Part shown: positions 1-6,559 of the stretch, in pieces | Position numbering within the stretch: position 1 is the first letter of the stretch | Layout of the letters: each line of letters opens with the position of its first letter | Source of the DNA: JAFDVL01 sp043736395 | Lineage (GTDB): Bacteria > Acidobacteriota > Blastocatellia > RBC074 | Assembly (NCBI GenBank): GCA_043736395.1 | Contig: JAYTCQ010000231.1 | Span: 1-10,536 of the forward strand | DNA length: 10,536 nucleotides | Direction of reading: 5' to 3' | The notes under the pieces: model-generated | What the model was told of the DNA's origin: nothing | Databases searched by the model: none | Seen by the model: only the letters and a program-made list of their open reading frames with translations | Program-made: the position numbers and the translations under genes

Positions 1-1
1 G

Positions 2-307
2 AGATATTTTGCAGACGAGGCTCAGGTGGATTTGATTATTACGACAGGTGGAACAGGATTTTCGAGTCGGGACATTACGCCGGAAGCAACATTAGATACT
101 ATAGATCGAGAGGCTCGTGGATTAGCCGAGTTAATGAGAGCAGAAAGTATTAAGATTACTCCGCTGGCTTCTCTTTCAAGAGCGGTCTGTGGCATCAGAA
201 ATAAAACTTTGATTATTAATTTGCCGGGTAGCGTGCGTGGTGCAAAAGAGAATTTGAAAGCGATCATTAGATTGTTACCTCATGCCACTTCATTACTCAA
301 AACATAA
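2..307 (+). CDS. moaB: MoaB/Mog-type molybdopterin biosynthesis protein, C-terminal part (5' truncated by window)
   Basis: The reading frame enters from the left edge (codons from position 2: RYFADEAQVDLII...) and ends at TAA 305-307, giving 101 visible residues. The motif TTGGTGFSSRDITPEAT is the GGTG substrate-binding loop of the MoaB/Mog/MoeA-domain fold that binds and adenylylates molybdopterin in molybdenum-cofactor synthesis. The later LINLPGSVRGAKENL segment matches the conserved LPGS region of the same fold. About 60 to 70 N-terminal residues of a normal 160-180 residue MoaB are missing to the left of the window. A GTG at 26 is an internal codon, not the start, because family sequence continues upstream of it. 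MoaB and Mog cannot be separated on this fragment; a domain of a larger protein such as CinA is less likely because the frame stops straight after the fold. Cytoplasmic enzyme. Confidence 0.88.
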   Translation, partial: RYFADEAQVDLIITTGGTGFSSRDITPEATLDTIDREARGLAELMRAESIKITPLASLSRAVCGIRNKTLIINLPGSVRGAKENLKAIIRLLPHATSLLKT

Positions 308-341
308 TCAACGTCATCATAGAAGAAGATAAGCAATTATA

Positions 342-647
342 ATGAGTACTGCTTCGATAAATGAAAAAGTAGAAAAAGGGCGGCAATGGGCTGATGCGGA
401 ACTGCGCAATATTGCCATTGAGCGAGCCGTTAAAATAAATTCAGTTACCTGGAATGAAAGCGCTGAAAATTCCGTGTGGATTGCTGAAGTGGATAGTGCT
501 GCGGGAGAGCATCACACGATTGCGCTCTCGTATGCTTCACTTTCCGCCTGCGTTGATTCAGATGCTGGTCGAGCGGCGATGCATGAAAAGCTTCGCAGTC
601 TAGTTGGCGATTTAGCGCGGATTGAACGACGTGGGTACCTCCGTTAA
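342..647 (+). CDS. Small hypothetical protein, 101 aa
   Basis: ATG 342 to TAA 645-647, starting 34 bases after the MoaB-type gene. A purine-rich AGAAGAAG (321-328) lies upstream but somewhat far for a ribosome site. I do not recognise the family. The protein is soluble, with no signal peptide or membrane segment. Residues 1-30 are charged and probably helical (EKVEKGRQWADAELRNIAIE), a middle part looks like beta strands (VWIAEVDS... HHTIALSYASL), and residues 76-101 are an Arg/Lys-rich amphipathic helix ending in RRGYLR. Codon use resembles the neighbours, which supports a real gene. It may share a transcript with the upstream gene. No function is proposed. Confidence 0.6.
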   Translation: MSTASINEKVEKGRQWADAELRNIAIERAVKINSVTWNESAENSVWIAEVDSAAGEHHTIALSYASLSACVDSDAGRAAMHEKLRSLVGDLARIERRGYLR

Positions 648-684
648 CCAACATTAATTTTCCCCTTCAACTGGAAATTTAAAC

Positions 685-712
685 AGCAAACTGAAAGGTT
701 TGCTTTACTTTT
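685..712 (+). terminator. Possible weak intrinsic terminator or attenuator before argF
   Basis: AGCAAAC (685-691) and GTTTGCT (698-704) form a perfect 7-bp stem with a 6-base loop, followed by a T-rich run (TTTACTTTTTT). It lies after the 342-647 gene and only a few bases before the argF ribosome site. It could end the upstream transcript or act as a small attenuator for argF. The stem is short and has only three G/C pairs, so a chance hairpin is possible. Confidence 0.35.
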
Positions 713-714
713 TT

Positions 715-720
715 GAGGAA
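715..720 (+). promoter_or_regulatory. Ribosome binding site that sets the argF start
   Basis: GAGGAA ends 6 bases before TTG 727, an ideal spacing. The frame is open back to another TTG at 700, but that codon has no ribosome site and lies inside the hairpin at 685-704. The start at 727 is therefore preferred. Confidence 0.75.
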
Positions 721-726
721 GCTGCC

Positions 727-1647
727 TTGAAAGACTTGATTTCAATTTCTAACCTGACGCCAAAAGAAGTTCGTCAAATTTTCAAAACAACAGCAGCTAT
801 CAAAGCTCATCCGCGCGAATTTGCTGAAGCTTTAGCCGGTAAAAGTGTCGCCCTGATTTTTGAAAAACCGAGTTTGCGAACCCGCGTCACATTTGATTTG
901 GGAGCCACGCAAATGGGAGCTTCCTGTGTCTACCTTGACCATCAAGGCGTCCGCATTGGCGAACGTGAATCCGTCAAAGACATGGCGTTGAATTTAGAGC
1001 GCTGGGTAGATTTAATTGTGCTGCGAACCTACAGCCACGAAGTTGTGGAAGAATTTGCCAAAATTGCTACCGTCCCCGTGATTAATGGACTTTCTGAATG
1101 GTCGCACCCATGCCAGGGCTTGACGGATTATTTTACACTCACCGAAAAAGTTGGCGACGACTTGAAGGGCTTCAAAATCGCTTATGTTGGCGATGGAAAT
1201 AACACTTGTCATTCCTTAATTTTCGGAGCCGTGAAGCTTGGCGCGCACATCAGCGTCGGAGTTCCAAAGGGCTACGAACCTGATGCCGAAGTTCTGAAAA
1301 TAGCGCGTAAACAAGCCAAAGTGACTGGCGCGAAAATCACCGTCGTGAATGATCCATTTGCTGCAGTCGAAAAAGCCAATGCTGTTTATACAGATGTCTG
1401 GGCTTCGATGGGACAGGAATCCGAAACGGAAAAGCGTCGCGAAATTTTTTCAGCCTTTCGCGTAACGAAAAAATTGATGAAAGCAGCAGCGAAGGGATCA
1501 TTTTTTATGCATTGCCTGCCTGCGCATCGTGGCGACGAAGTGGATGCAGCTGTGATTGATGAGAAAGGTTCTATTGTTTATGACCAAGCCGAAAATCGTC
1601 TGCATACGCAGAAGGGAATTATGTTGGAGTTGGTGAATCCGCAATAG
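727..1647 (+). CDS. argF: Ornithine carbamoyltransferase
   Basis: Transfers the carbamoyl group from carbamoyl phosphate to ornithine, giving citrulline, in arginine synthesis; cytoplasmic, normally a trimer. From TTG 727 the product is 306 aa, the normal family length. Visible motifs: the carbamoyl-phosphate loop SLRTRVTF (the STRTR loop of many OTCases, here SLRTR), the HPCQGLTDYFT motif in mid-protein, the ornithine-side DVWASMGQE motif, and the C-terminal FMHCLPAHRGDEV carrying the catalytic Cys of HCLP. The SMG and HCLP motifs favour ornithine over aspartate carbamoyltransferase. The start is chosen from GAGGAA at 715-720. No other arginine gene is in the window, so the gene seems to stand alone between unrelated genes. 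Nothing suggests a defect. Confidence 0.95.
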   Translation: MKDLISISNLTPKEVRQIFKTTAAIKAHPREFAEALAGKSVALIFEKPSLRTRVTFDLGATQMGASCVYLDHQGVRIGERESVKDMALNLERWVDLIVLRTYSHEVVEEFAKIATVPVINGLSEWSHPCQGLTDYFTLTEKVGDDLKGFKIAYVGDGNNTCHSLIFGAVKLGAHISVGVPKGYEPDAEVLKIARKQAKVTGAKITVVNDPFAAVEKANAVYTDVWASMGQESETEKRREIFSAFRVTKKLMKAAAKGSFFMHCLPAHRGDEVDAAVIDEKGSIVYDQAENRLHTQKGIMLELVNPQ

Positions 1648-1688
1648 CTTTTTTGCTGCGAATTAGCGCAAATTTCCACGAAGAATTA

Positions 1689-1761
1689 TTCACCGCAAAA
1701 AGCGCAAAATGCACAAAAGTTGAATAAATAATTTTGTGCCTTCTGTGCTTTTTGTGGTGAA
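1689..1761. repeat. 73-bp inverted repeat element, copy 1 (30-bp arms, 13-base loop)
   Basis: Left arm 1689-1718 (starts TTCACCGCAAAAAGCGC) and right arm 1732-1761 (ends CTTTTTGTGGTGAA) are reverse complements at 26 of 30 positions, two of the mismatches being G-U in RNA. The loop is 13 bases. A second copy with the same 30-13-30 layout lies at 3502-3574. It fills the argF-murJ gap, and its last base is 12 bases before the murJ ATG; the GGTGA at its right end is the only ribosome-site-like sequence near that ATG. From memory, CACAAAA/TTTTGTG palindromes of this style are common between genes in Acidobacteriota and similar phyla. Confidence 0.85.
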
Positions 1762-1773
1762 TTCCTGAAACTT

Positions 1774-3456
1774 ATGTCCAATAATTCTAAACCTCGCTCC
1801 GTAGCCTTCTCCGCCGGCATTGTCAGCCTGGCAGTGATGGGCAGTCGCGTACTTGGTTTAGTTCGTGAATTAATTTTCGCAGCATTCTTCGGAGCCGGAT
1901 TCGCAACAGATGCTTTCATCATTGCGTTTCGCATTCCGAATTTACTACGTGATCTGTTTGGTGAAGGCGCACTCTCTGCCGCTTTTGTGACAACATTTAC
2001 CAGCAAATTAAATAACGAAGGCGAAGAATCCGCATGGCGTTTGGCGAATTTAGTCAACAATGGATTGTTCATTCTCCTATCAATCATTGCGTTGCTGGGA
2101 ATTATTTTTTCTCCACAGATTGTTCATTTATTAATGGACATGAAACCGCAGCGCGGAACATTTGATCCCGTCAAAGCGCAGCTGACTTACGATCTCGCCG
2201 TCCAGATGACGCGCATCATGTTCCCGTTTTTATTGATGATTTCGCTTGCGGCGGTTGCCATGGGAGTACTCAATACCAAAGGAATTTTTGGCGTCCCGGC
2301 ATCTGCCTCGACGATGTTCAATGTCGGTTCAATCTGCGGCGGGTTATTTTGTGCTTACCTTTTTGCACCTGATTATATTTCGCAAATTTCTTACGCAATT
2401 CTGCACAGTCAACAACCAGAACTGAGTCAATCATCCGCCGCTCGCGCGATTGTCGGGATGGCAATTGGAACGCTCATCGGCGGGATGATGCAATGGCTCA
2501 TTCAAGTGCCAAGCCTGCGCAAAGTCGGCTATCGCTGGCAACCTGTGCTCAGCTTCACCGATCCCGGCGTGCGACAAGTGATGGTGTTGATGGCTCCGGC
2601 GATTATTGGTGCGGCAGCTGTGCAAGTGAATGTTTTAGTCAGTACAAATTTTGCTTCCAGTTTAGGCGAAGGCCCGGTGTCGTGGCTGAATTATGCGTTC
2701 CGATTGATTCAATTCCCGATTGGAGTTTTTGGTGTTGCGATCTCCACGGCGACGATTACGAAAACTGCCCGCGAAGCTGCGCAAGGCAAATTAGATGACT
2801 TTAGAAAAACGATTGCATCGTCGTTGCGCTTGACGATGTTGATGACCATTCCTTCGACGATTGGCTTGGTAGTCTTATCCGAACCAATCATCGGATTAAT
2901 TTATCAACGAGGAAAATTTACCGCTTCGGACACGACCCAGACCGCCGAAGCGATGATGTATTATGCCGTTGGACTCACCGCGTATTCAGCGATCAAAGTT
3001 TTAGCTCCTGCGTTTTATGCATTGAAAGATACGCGCATCCCAATGATTGCGAGCGTCCTTTCGATCATCACAAATTACTTCGTCGCCAAAATTTCCATCG
3101 AATATTTCGGCATTGGCCATCGCGGGCTAGCTCTCTCAGTTTCCGCCGTCGCGATCATCAATTTCTCATTATTATTTTTCTTTCTCCGCAAAAAACTGAA
3201 CGGCATCGAAGGCTGGGGATTGTTACTAACTTTTCTCAAAGTGACCGCAGCAGCTTTGTTGATGGGCTTTGTCTGTTATTATGTGAGTGCTCATCTGCGG
3301 CAATTTCTCGGACACGAAAACTTAATCGCTCGCATCCTGACCGTAGCAATTTCGGTTGGCGTTGGAGCCTTGATTTTCGGCGTTGCCGCGAAGCTGATGA
3401 AAGTTAGTGAATTAGAAAAATTGACGGCGACGCTCAGTCGCAGATTAAGTAGATAA
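1774..3456 (+). CDS. murJ: Lipid II flippase MurJ
   Basis: Integral membrane flippase of the MOP superfamily that moves lipid II across the cytoplasmic membrane for peptidoglycan synthesis. The 560-residue product is slightly longer than the usual 510-550 and is made almost wholly of membrane helices (about 14). The N-terminal signature is clear: SRVLGLVRE, FGAG, DAFIIAFRIPNLLRDLFGEGALSAAF. By alignment from memory with E. coli MurJ, the essential charged residues R18, R24, D39 and R52 correspond to R25, R31, D46 and R59 here. The later YADRLMEFP region reads YAFRLIQFP (R310 kept; D269 and E273 of E. coli replaced by F309 and Q313), probably lineage variation. ATG 1774 lacks a classic ribosome site; only GGTGA at 1756-1760, inside the repeat, is nearby. 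Copies of the same repeat flank the gene on both sides. Confidence 0.95.
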   Translation: MSNNSKPRSVAFSAGIVSLAVMGSRVLGLVRELIFAAFFGAGFATDAFIIAFRIPNLLRDLFGEGALSAAFVTTFTSKLNNEGEESAWRLANLVNNGLFILLSIIALLGIIFSPQIVHLLMDMKPQRGTFDPVKAQLTYDLAVQMTRIMFPFLLMISLAAVAMGVLNTKGIFGVPASASTMFNVGSICGGLFCAYLFAPDYISQISYAILHSQQPELSQSSAARAIVGMAIGTLIGGMMQWLIQVPSLRKVGYRWQPVLSFTDPGVRQVMVLMAPAIIGAAAVQVNVLVSTNFASSLGEGPVSWLNYAFRLIQFPIGVFGVAISTATITKTAREAAQGKLDDFRKTIASSLRLTMLMTIPSTIGLVVLSEPIIGLIYQRGKFTASDTTQTAEAMMYYAVGLTAYSAIKVLAPAFYALKDTRIPMIASVLSIITNYFVAKISIEYFGIGHRGLALSVSAVAIINFSLLFFFLRKKLNGIEGWGLLLTFLKVTAAALLMGFVCYYVSAHLRQFLGHENLIARILTVAISVGVGALIFGVAAKLMKVSELEKLTATLSRRLSR

Positions 3457-3501
3457 GAAGAAGTCCTAGCCGTAAATTAGTACGAAGTTTTTAGGAAGTT
3501 A

Positions 3502-3574
3502 TCAATAACAAAAAGCTCAAACGACACAAAATAATTAATTAAAGTTTTGCGCCTTCTGTGCTTTTTGTGGTGAA
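3502..3574. repeat. 73-bp inverted repeat element, copy 2
   Basis: Same 30-13-30 layout as the copy at 1689-1761 and same orientation. Left arm 3502-3531, loop 3532-3544, right arm 3545-3574. The right arm matches copy 1 at 29 of 30 positions, the left arm at about 21 of 30. The right arm therefore seems conserved while the left arm, and with it the pairing, has decayed. It ends 9 bases before the GTG start of the ABC ATPase gene, so again the right arm supplies the leader just ahead of a start codon. Confidence 0.8.
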
Positions 3575-3583
3575 GAAGATTTC

Positions 3584-5113
3584 GTGGAAATTTGCGGCAA
3601 AAAATACATGCTTTCAGCTCGAAATATTTCAAAATCCTACGCTGGAGTACACGCGCTAAAATCCGCTTCGTTCGAATTACGCGCGGGTGAAGTCCACGCG
3701 CTCATCGGGGAAAATGGCGCAGGGAAGTCTACGCTCATCAAGATTTTTACTGGAGCCCTTGAAGCTGACAGCGGAGAATTCATTGTCAATGAAACCCCCG
3801 TCAATACGAACTCTCCGCAGCATGCACGAAGCCTGGGCATTGCCGCAATTTATCAGCAGCCTGCGCTTTTTCCTGAATTAACTGTCGCTGAAAATATCGC
3901 CTTCGGGATGGAACGGAAAGGATTGTGGAGCCGCATCAATTGGCGCAGCCGTCGCCAAATTGCCGAAAATTTATTGTCGCAAGTTGGCGCGAAAATTGAT
4001 CCTGAAGCATTGGCGAGCGAACTCTCAATGCCGCAGCAACAGCTCGTAGAAATAGCGCGTTCGCTTGGAGCCGAAGCAAAAATTTTGATCATGGATGAGC
4101 CAACGGCTTCACTCTCAGAAGAAGACACACAAAATCTTTTTCGTGTCATTCGTGAACTTCGTACACGCGGCGTTGGGATTATTTACATCTCGCATCGCCT
4201 CGAAGAATTGCCGCTGATTGCGGATCGCGTCACGGTTTTACGCGACGGCGATACTATCGCTACGAAGCAGATGGCAGACGTAGATCGTAATGAATTAATT
4301 CGCCTGATGGTCGGACGTGAACTTTCTGCCGTGTTTCCAAAACGCCCAGTTTCATTGGGCGAAACTGTCTTCGAACTAAAAAATCTAAGCAGTGCAGCGG
4401 CGGGCGTGAGCAACATAAATCTCACAATTCGCAGCGGTGAAATTTTAGGATTAGCTGGACTTGTCGGAGCCGGAAGAACGGAACTCGCACGAACAATTTT
4501 CGGCTTAACTCAAGTGGATGAAGGCGAAGTTTTATTAAATAATTTGCCCCTGAAAATTAAGAATCCAAGCGAAGCCATCGCCCACGGTATCGCGTACGTT
4601 CCTGAAGATCGGCGAAGGCACGGCGTAGTTTTAGAACTTCCCATCAGTCAAAATATGACGCTCTCTTCGCTAAACAAAATCTCCAATTCCGGCGCCATAA
4701 ATTTCGCCAGCGAACGCGAACTCGCGAAAGAATACGTCGAAAAATTAGCCGTGAAAACTCCGGCGATTTTTGCAACTGCGAGCACGCTGTCAGGCGGCAA
4801 TCAGCAAAAGGTTGCGCTAAGTCGCTGGCTGGCTACGGAGCCGAAAGTATTGATTTTAGACGAGCCGACACAGGGCATTGACGTTGGAGCAAAAGCCGAA
4901 ATTCATTCGCTGATGTGCGATCTCGCCGAATGCGGGATGGCGATTCTGATGATCTCTTCCGAACTGCCCGAAGTGCTGGGTATGAGCGACAGAATTGCAG
5001 TCATGCACGGCGGAAAAATCGCAGGAATTCTGGATCGCGAAGAGGCTACGCAGCAGAAAGTTTTGTCGTTGGCATTAGGGCAGAGGGAATCAACTACAAG
5101 TAACGAAAAGTAA
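3584..5113 (+). CDS. CUT2-family sugar ABC transporter ATPase, two fused NBDs (RbsA/LsrA/RhaT-like)
   Basis: Energises sugar import on the inner face of the membrane. Two nucleotide-binding domains lie in tandem in 509 aa, the normal RbsA length. NBD1: Walker A GENGAGKST (42-50), signature-like LSMPQQQ (147-153), Walker B ILIMDEPT (167-174), and a downstream ISHRLEEL H-loop region. NBD2: degenerate Walker A GLVGAGRTE (292-300) with Arg in place of the Lys, canonical signature LSGGNQQK (402-409), Walker B LILDEPTQGID with D426. One degenerate site is normal for the CUT2 class. Start: GTG 3584 has GAAGAAG a few bases upstream; ATG 3608 (MLSARNISKSYAG) is an equally plausible start and would give 501 aa with a more typical N-terminus. 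First gene of the importer operon; 11 bases separate it from the S1 gene. Substrate cannot be read from the ATPase. Confidence 0.93.
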   Translation: MEICGKKYMLSARNISKSYAGVHALKSASFELRAGEVHALIGENGAGKSTLIKIFTGALEADSGEFIVNETPVNTNSPQHARSLGIAAIYQQPALFPELTVAENIAFGMERKGLWSRINWRSRRQIAENLLSQVGAKIDPEALASELSMPQQQLVEIARSLGAEAKILIMDEPTASLSEEDTQNLFRVIRELRTRGVGIIYISHRLEELPLIADRVTVLRDGDTIATKQMADVDRNELIRLMVGRELSAVFPKRPVSLGETVFELKNLSSAAAGVSNINLTIRSGEILGLAGLVGAGRTELARTIFGLTQVDEGEVLLNNLPLKIKNPSEAIAHGIAYVPEDRRRHGVVLELPISQNMTLSSLNKISNSGAINFASERELAKEYVEKLAVKTPAIFATASTLSGGNQQKVALSRWLATEPKVLILDEPTQGIDVGAKAEIHSLMCDLAECGMAILMISSELPEVLGMSDRIAVMHGGKIAGILDREEATQQKVLSLALGQRESTTSNEK

Positions 5114-5124
5114 ATTAATAATGT

Positions 5125-5478
5125 ATGCCAATACGCGAAGATAGTTTTTTGAATATGGCTGAAGATTTTTCGAGAATCTTTGGGGATTGCCTAGATCCTT
5201 GCAGGGCAGATGAATGGGAGCAAATACAAGAAAAATTTCCACTTGGTTCTGAGGTATTAGGACAGGTTGAACTTATTTATCCTTTTGGCTGTTTTTTGAA
5301 AATCGAGCCAGGGTTTCCCGCATTGTTATTAATTACAAAAATCGCCTCATCTGTGCCACTTGTGCCTCAAGAATATGCTCGTGTTATTCAGGTTGGTATG
5401 AAACTGTCAGCAAAAATTTGGGTTTACGATGGTGATAAGCGGCAAATTGGATTGACGCAAATTCACGAAGAAGAATAA
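5125..5478 (+). CDS. Small single-domain S1 (OB-fold) RNA-binding-like protein, 117 aa
   Basis: Residues 1-38 are an acidic, Trp-containing lead (DEWEQIQEKF). Residues 41-113 show an S1-domain pattern: GSEVLGQVELIYPFGCFLKI, then a PGFPALLLITKIA segment, VGMKLSAKIWVYD and the closing strand KRQIGLTQ. S1 domains usually bind single-stranded RNA. There is no signal peptide or membrane segment, so it is cytoplasmic. It sits between the ATPase and first permease genes, with 11 and 50 bases of spacing, which is unusual for a sugar-transport operon. By eye it is more AT-rich than the transporter genes, hinting at later insertion. Start: ATG 5125; an out-of-frame ATG at 5121 stops quickly, and in-frame ATG 5155 is an alternative. 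No strong ribosome site is seen. Its role here is unknown; a link to transport or to regulation of the operon mRNA would be speculation. Confidence 0.75.
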   Translation: MPIREDSFLNMAEDFSRIFGDCLDPCRADEWEQIQEKFPLGSEVLGQVELIYPFGCFLKIEPGFPALLLITKIASSVPLVPQEYARVIQVGMKLSAKIWVYDGDKRQIGLTQIHEEE

Positions 5479-5528
5479 GAAACTAGCCGAAATTTTCGAT
5501 GCACTAGCAGTTCATCGTACAAAAGAAA

Positions 5529-6515
5529 ATGCTCCTCTCAAATTTAAAATCTGCCCGTAATCAACGCGAACTCGCGGTGTTATCCGCGTACATCGGACTG
5601 CTAATTTTCGTCGGCATTGTCGCACCTTCATTTTTCAACAGTTCCAACTGGCGTGATTTAGCGGTAACGAATGCGCCTGTTCTCATCATCGCGGTGGGGA
5701 TGACGATGGTGATTTTATGTGGGCAAATTGATATTTCTGTTGGTTCGCAATTTGCAGTTTTTAGTATGCTCGCGGGAGCCTTAGCGAAAACCGGATTGCC
5801 GATGCCGATGCTGATTTTATTGGTTCCGGTGATTGGTGCGATGTTTGGCGCCGTCAATGGATACTTCATCGCGTACCTGAAAATGCCTGCCATTGTAGTC
5901 ACCCTCGCGACGCTTGTAATCTGGCGCGATGGGCTTCGATGGATCACCGAAGGCGCGTGGGTACAAGATTTGCCATCCAGCTTTCAATGGTTCGGCGTCG
6001 GACAAAATTACGGACAATTTTTGATCGTCGCCATTGCGATCATCGTGTTGCTCGCCTTTCGTTGGGGCTTGAATAACGTAGGCGCAGGACGCGCAATTTA
6101 CGCTGTAGGTTCTGACGCCGAAGCCGCGCGATTAGCAGGCATCAATCCGCCGCGTTTGATTTTTTTCGTGTTCGCATTGATGGGCGCGTTGACGGCGCTC
6201 GCTGCATTGCTGAATGCGATTCGTTTTAGTTCTATCCCTAGTAATTCAGGGATGGGTTTAGAGATGAAAGCCATCGCCGCCGTAGTCGTGGGCGGTACGA
6301 TGATTACAGGCGGACGCGGGACTTTGATTGGAACATTAATCGGTACAATTTTGCTCGGCACGATTGGTACTGCGCTGACCTTTGCAGGCATCAATCCGTT
6401 CTGGGAAAAAGCGATTCAAGGCGGAATTATTCTGGCGGCTCTCGCGTCGGACATAATATTAAGTCGAATGCGGAATGCGGATTTTGGATTGCGGAATTTT
6501 GGAGGAGTAAAGTAA
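5529..6515 (+). CDS. CUT2-family sugar ABC transporter permease 1 (RbsC/LsrC-like)
   Basis: Membrane channel subunit of the importer, BPD_transp_2 family, 328 aa, close to the 320-340 usual for RbsC. Many membrane segments are visible, starting with AYIGLLIFVGIVAPSFF near the N-terminus. Family motifs: GQIDISVGSQFAVFSMLAG around residues 65-83, LKMPAIVVTLATLVIWR, and the Gly-rich GGTMITGGRGTLIGTLIG loop that faces the ATPase. The last 13-15 residues (RNADFGLRNFGGVK) are encoded by the left arm of a palindromic repeat (6476-6495) and are probably not ancestral; the family core ends at SDIILSRM. The stop codon at 6513-6515 lies in the loop of that repeat, three bases before the next start, so translation is likely coupled to the next gene. 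The ribosome site is weak (AAAAGAAA upstream). Confidence 0.92.
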   Translation: MLLSNLKSARNQRELAVLSAYIGLLIFVGIVAPSFFNSSNWRDLAVTNAPVLIIAVGMTMVILCGQIDISVGSQFAVFSMLAGALAKTGLPMPMLILLVPVIGAMFGAVNGYFIAYLKMPAIVVTLATLVIWRDGLRWITEGAWVQDLPSSFQWFGVGQNYGQFLIVAIAIIVLLAFRWGLNNVGAGRAIYAVGSDAEAARLAGINPPRLIFFVFALMGALTALAALLNAIRFSSIPSNSGMGLEMKAIAAVVVGGTMITGGRGTLIGTLIGTILLGTIGTALTFAGINPFWEKAIQGGIILAALASDIILSRMRNADFGLRNFGGVK

Positions 6516-6559
6516 CCGATGAACGAAAATTCCCTGCAATCCGCAATCCAAAATCCGCA
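6476..6559. repeat. Perfect 20-bp inverted repeat spanning the permease 1 / permease 2 junction
   Basis: TGCGGATTTTGGATTGCGGA (6476-6495) and its exact reverse complement (6540-6559) are separated by a 44-base loop (6496-6539). The loop holds the ribosome site GGAGGAG (6501-6507), the stop of permease 1 (6513-6515) and the ATG of permease 2 (6519). The arms encode residues 316-323 of permease 1 and residues 8-14 (SAIQNPQ) of permease 2. From memory, GCGGATT/AATCCGC palindromes giving SAIRNPQ-like translations are a widespread dispersed repeat in Acidobacteriota and other genomes. As RNA it could form a 20-bp hairpin. Confidence 0.9.
6501..6507 (+). promoter_or_regulatory. Strong ribosome binding site for the permease/binding-protein fusion gene
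   Basis: GGAGGAG lies 11 bases before ATG 6519 and fixes that start. It is unpaired in the loop of the 20-bp hairpin at 6476-6559, so folding may expose it while the arms constrain the region around it. Confidence 0.8.

Noticed and set aside
700..726. Upstream TTG start for argF adding nine residues
   Set aside because: No ribosome site, lies within a hairpin, and TTG 727 has GAGGAA at ideal spacing and gives the normal length.
1652..1672. Hairpin straight after the argF stop (TTTGCTGC with GCGCAAA) as a terminator
   Set aside because: The stem is short with a bulge and no T-tract follows.
1686..2087. 133-codon minus-strand frame over the argF-murJ gap and the murJ start
   Set aside because: It is antisense to the conserved murJ N-terminus, and its end (KAQKAQ, CAFCAFCGE) is just the translated palindromic repeat.
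3853..4149. 98-codon minus-strand frame within the ABC ATPase gene
   Set aside because: Antisense shadow of conserved NBD1 motifs, without ribosome site or family.
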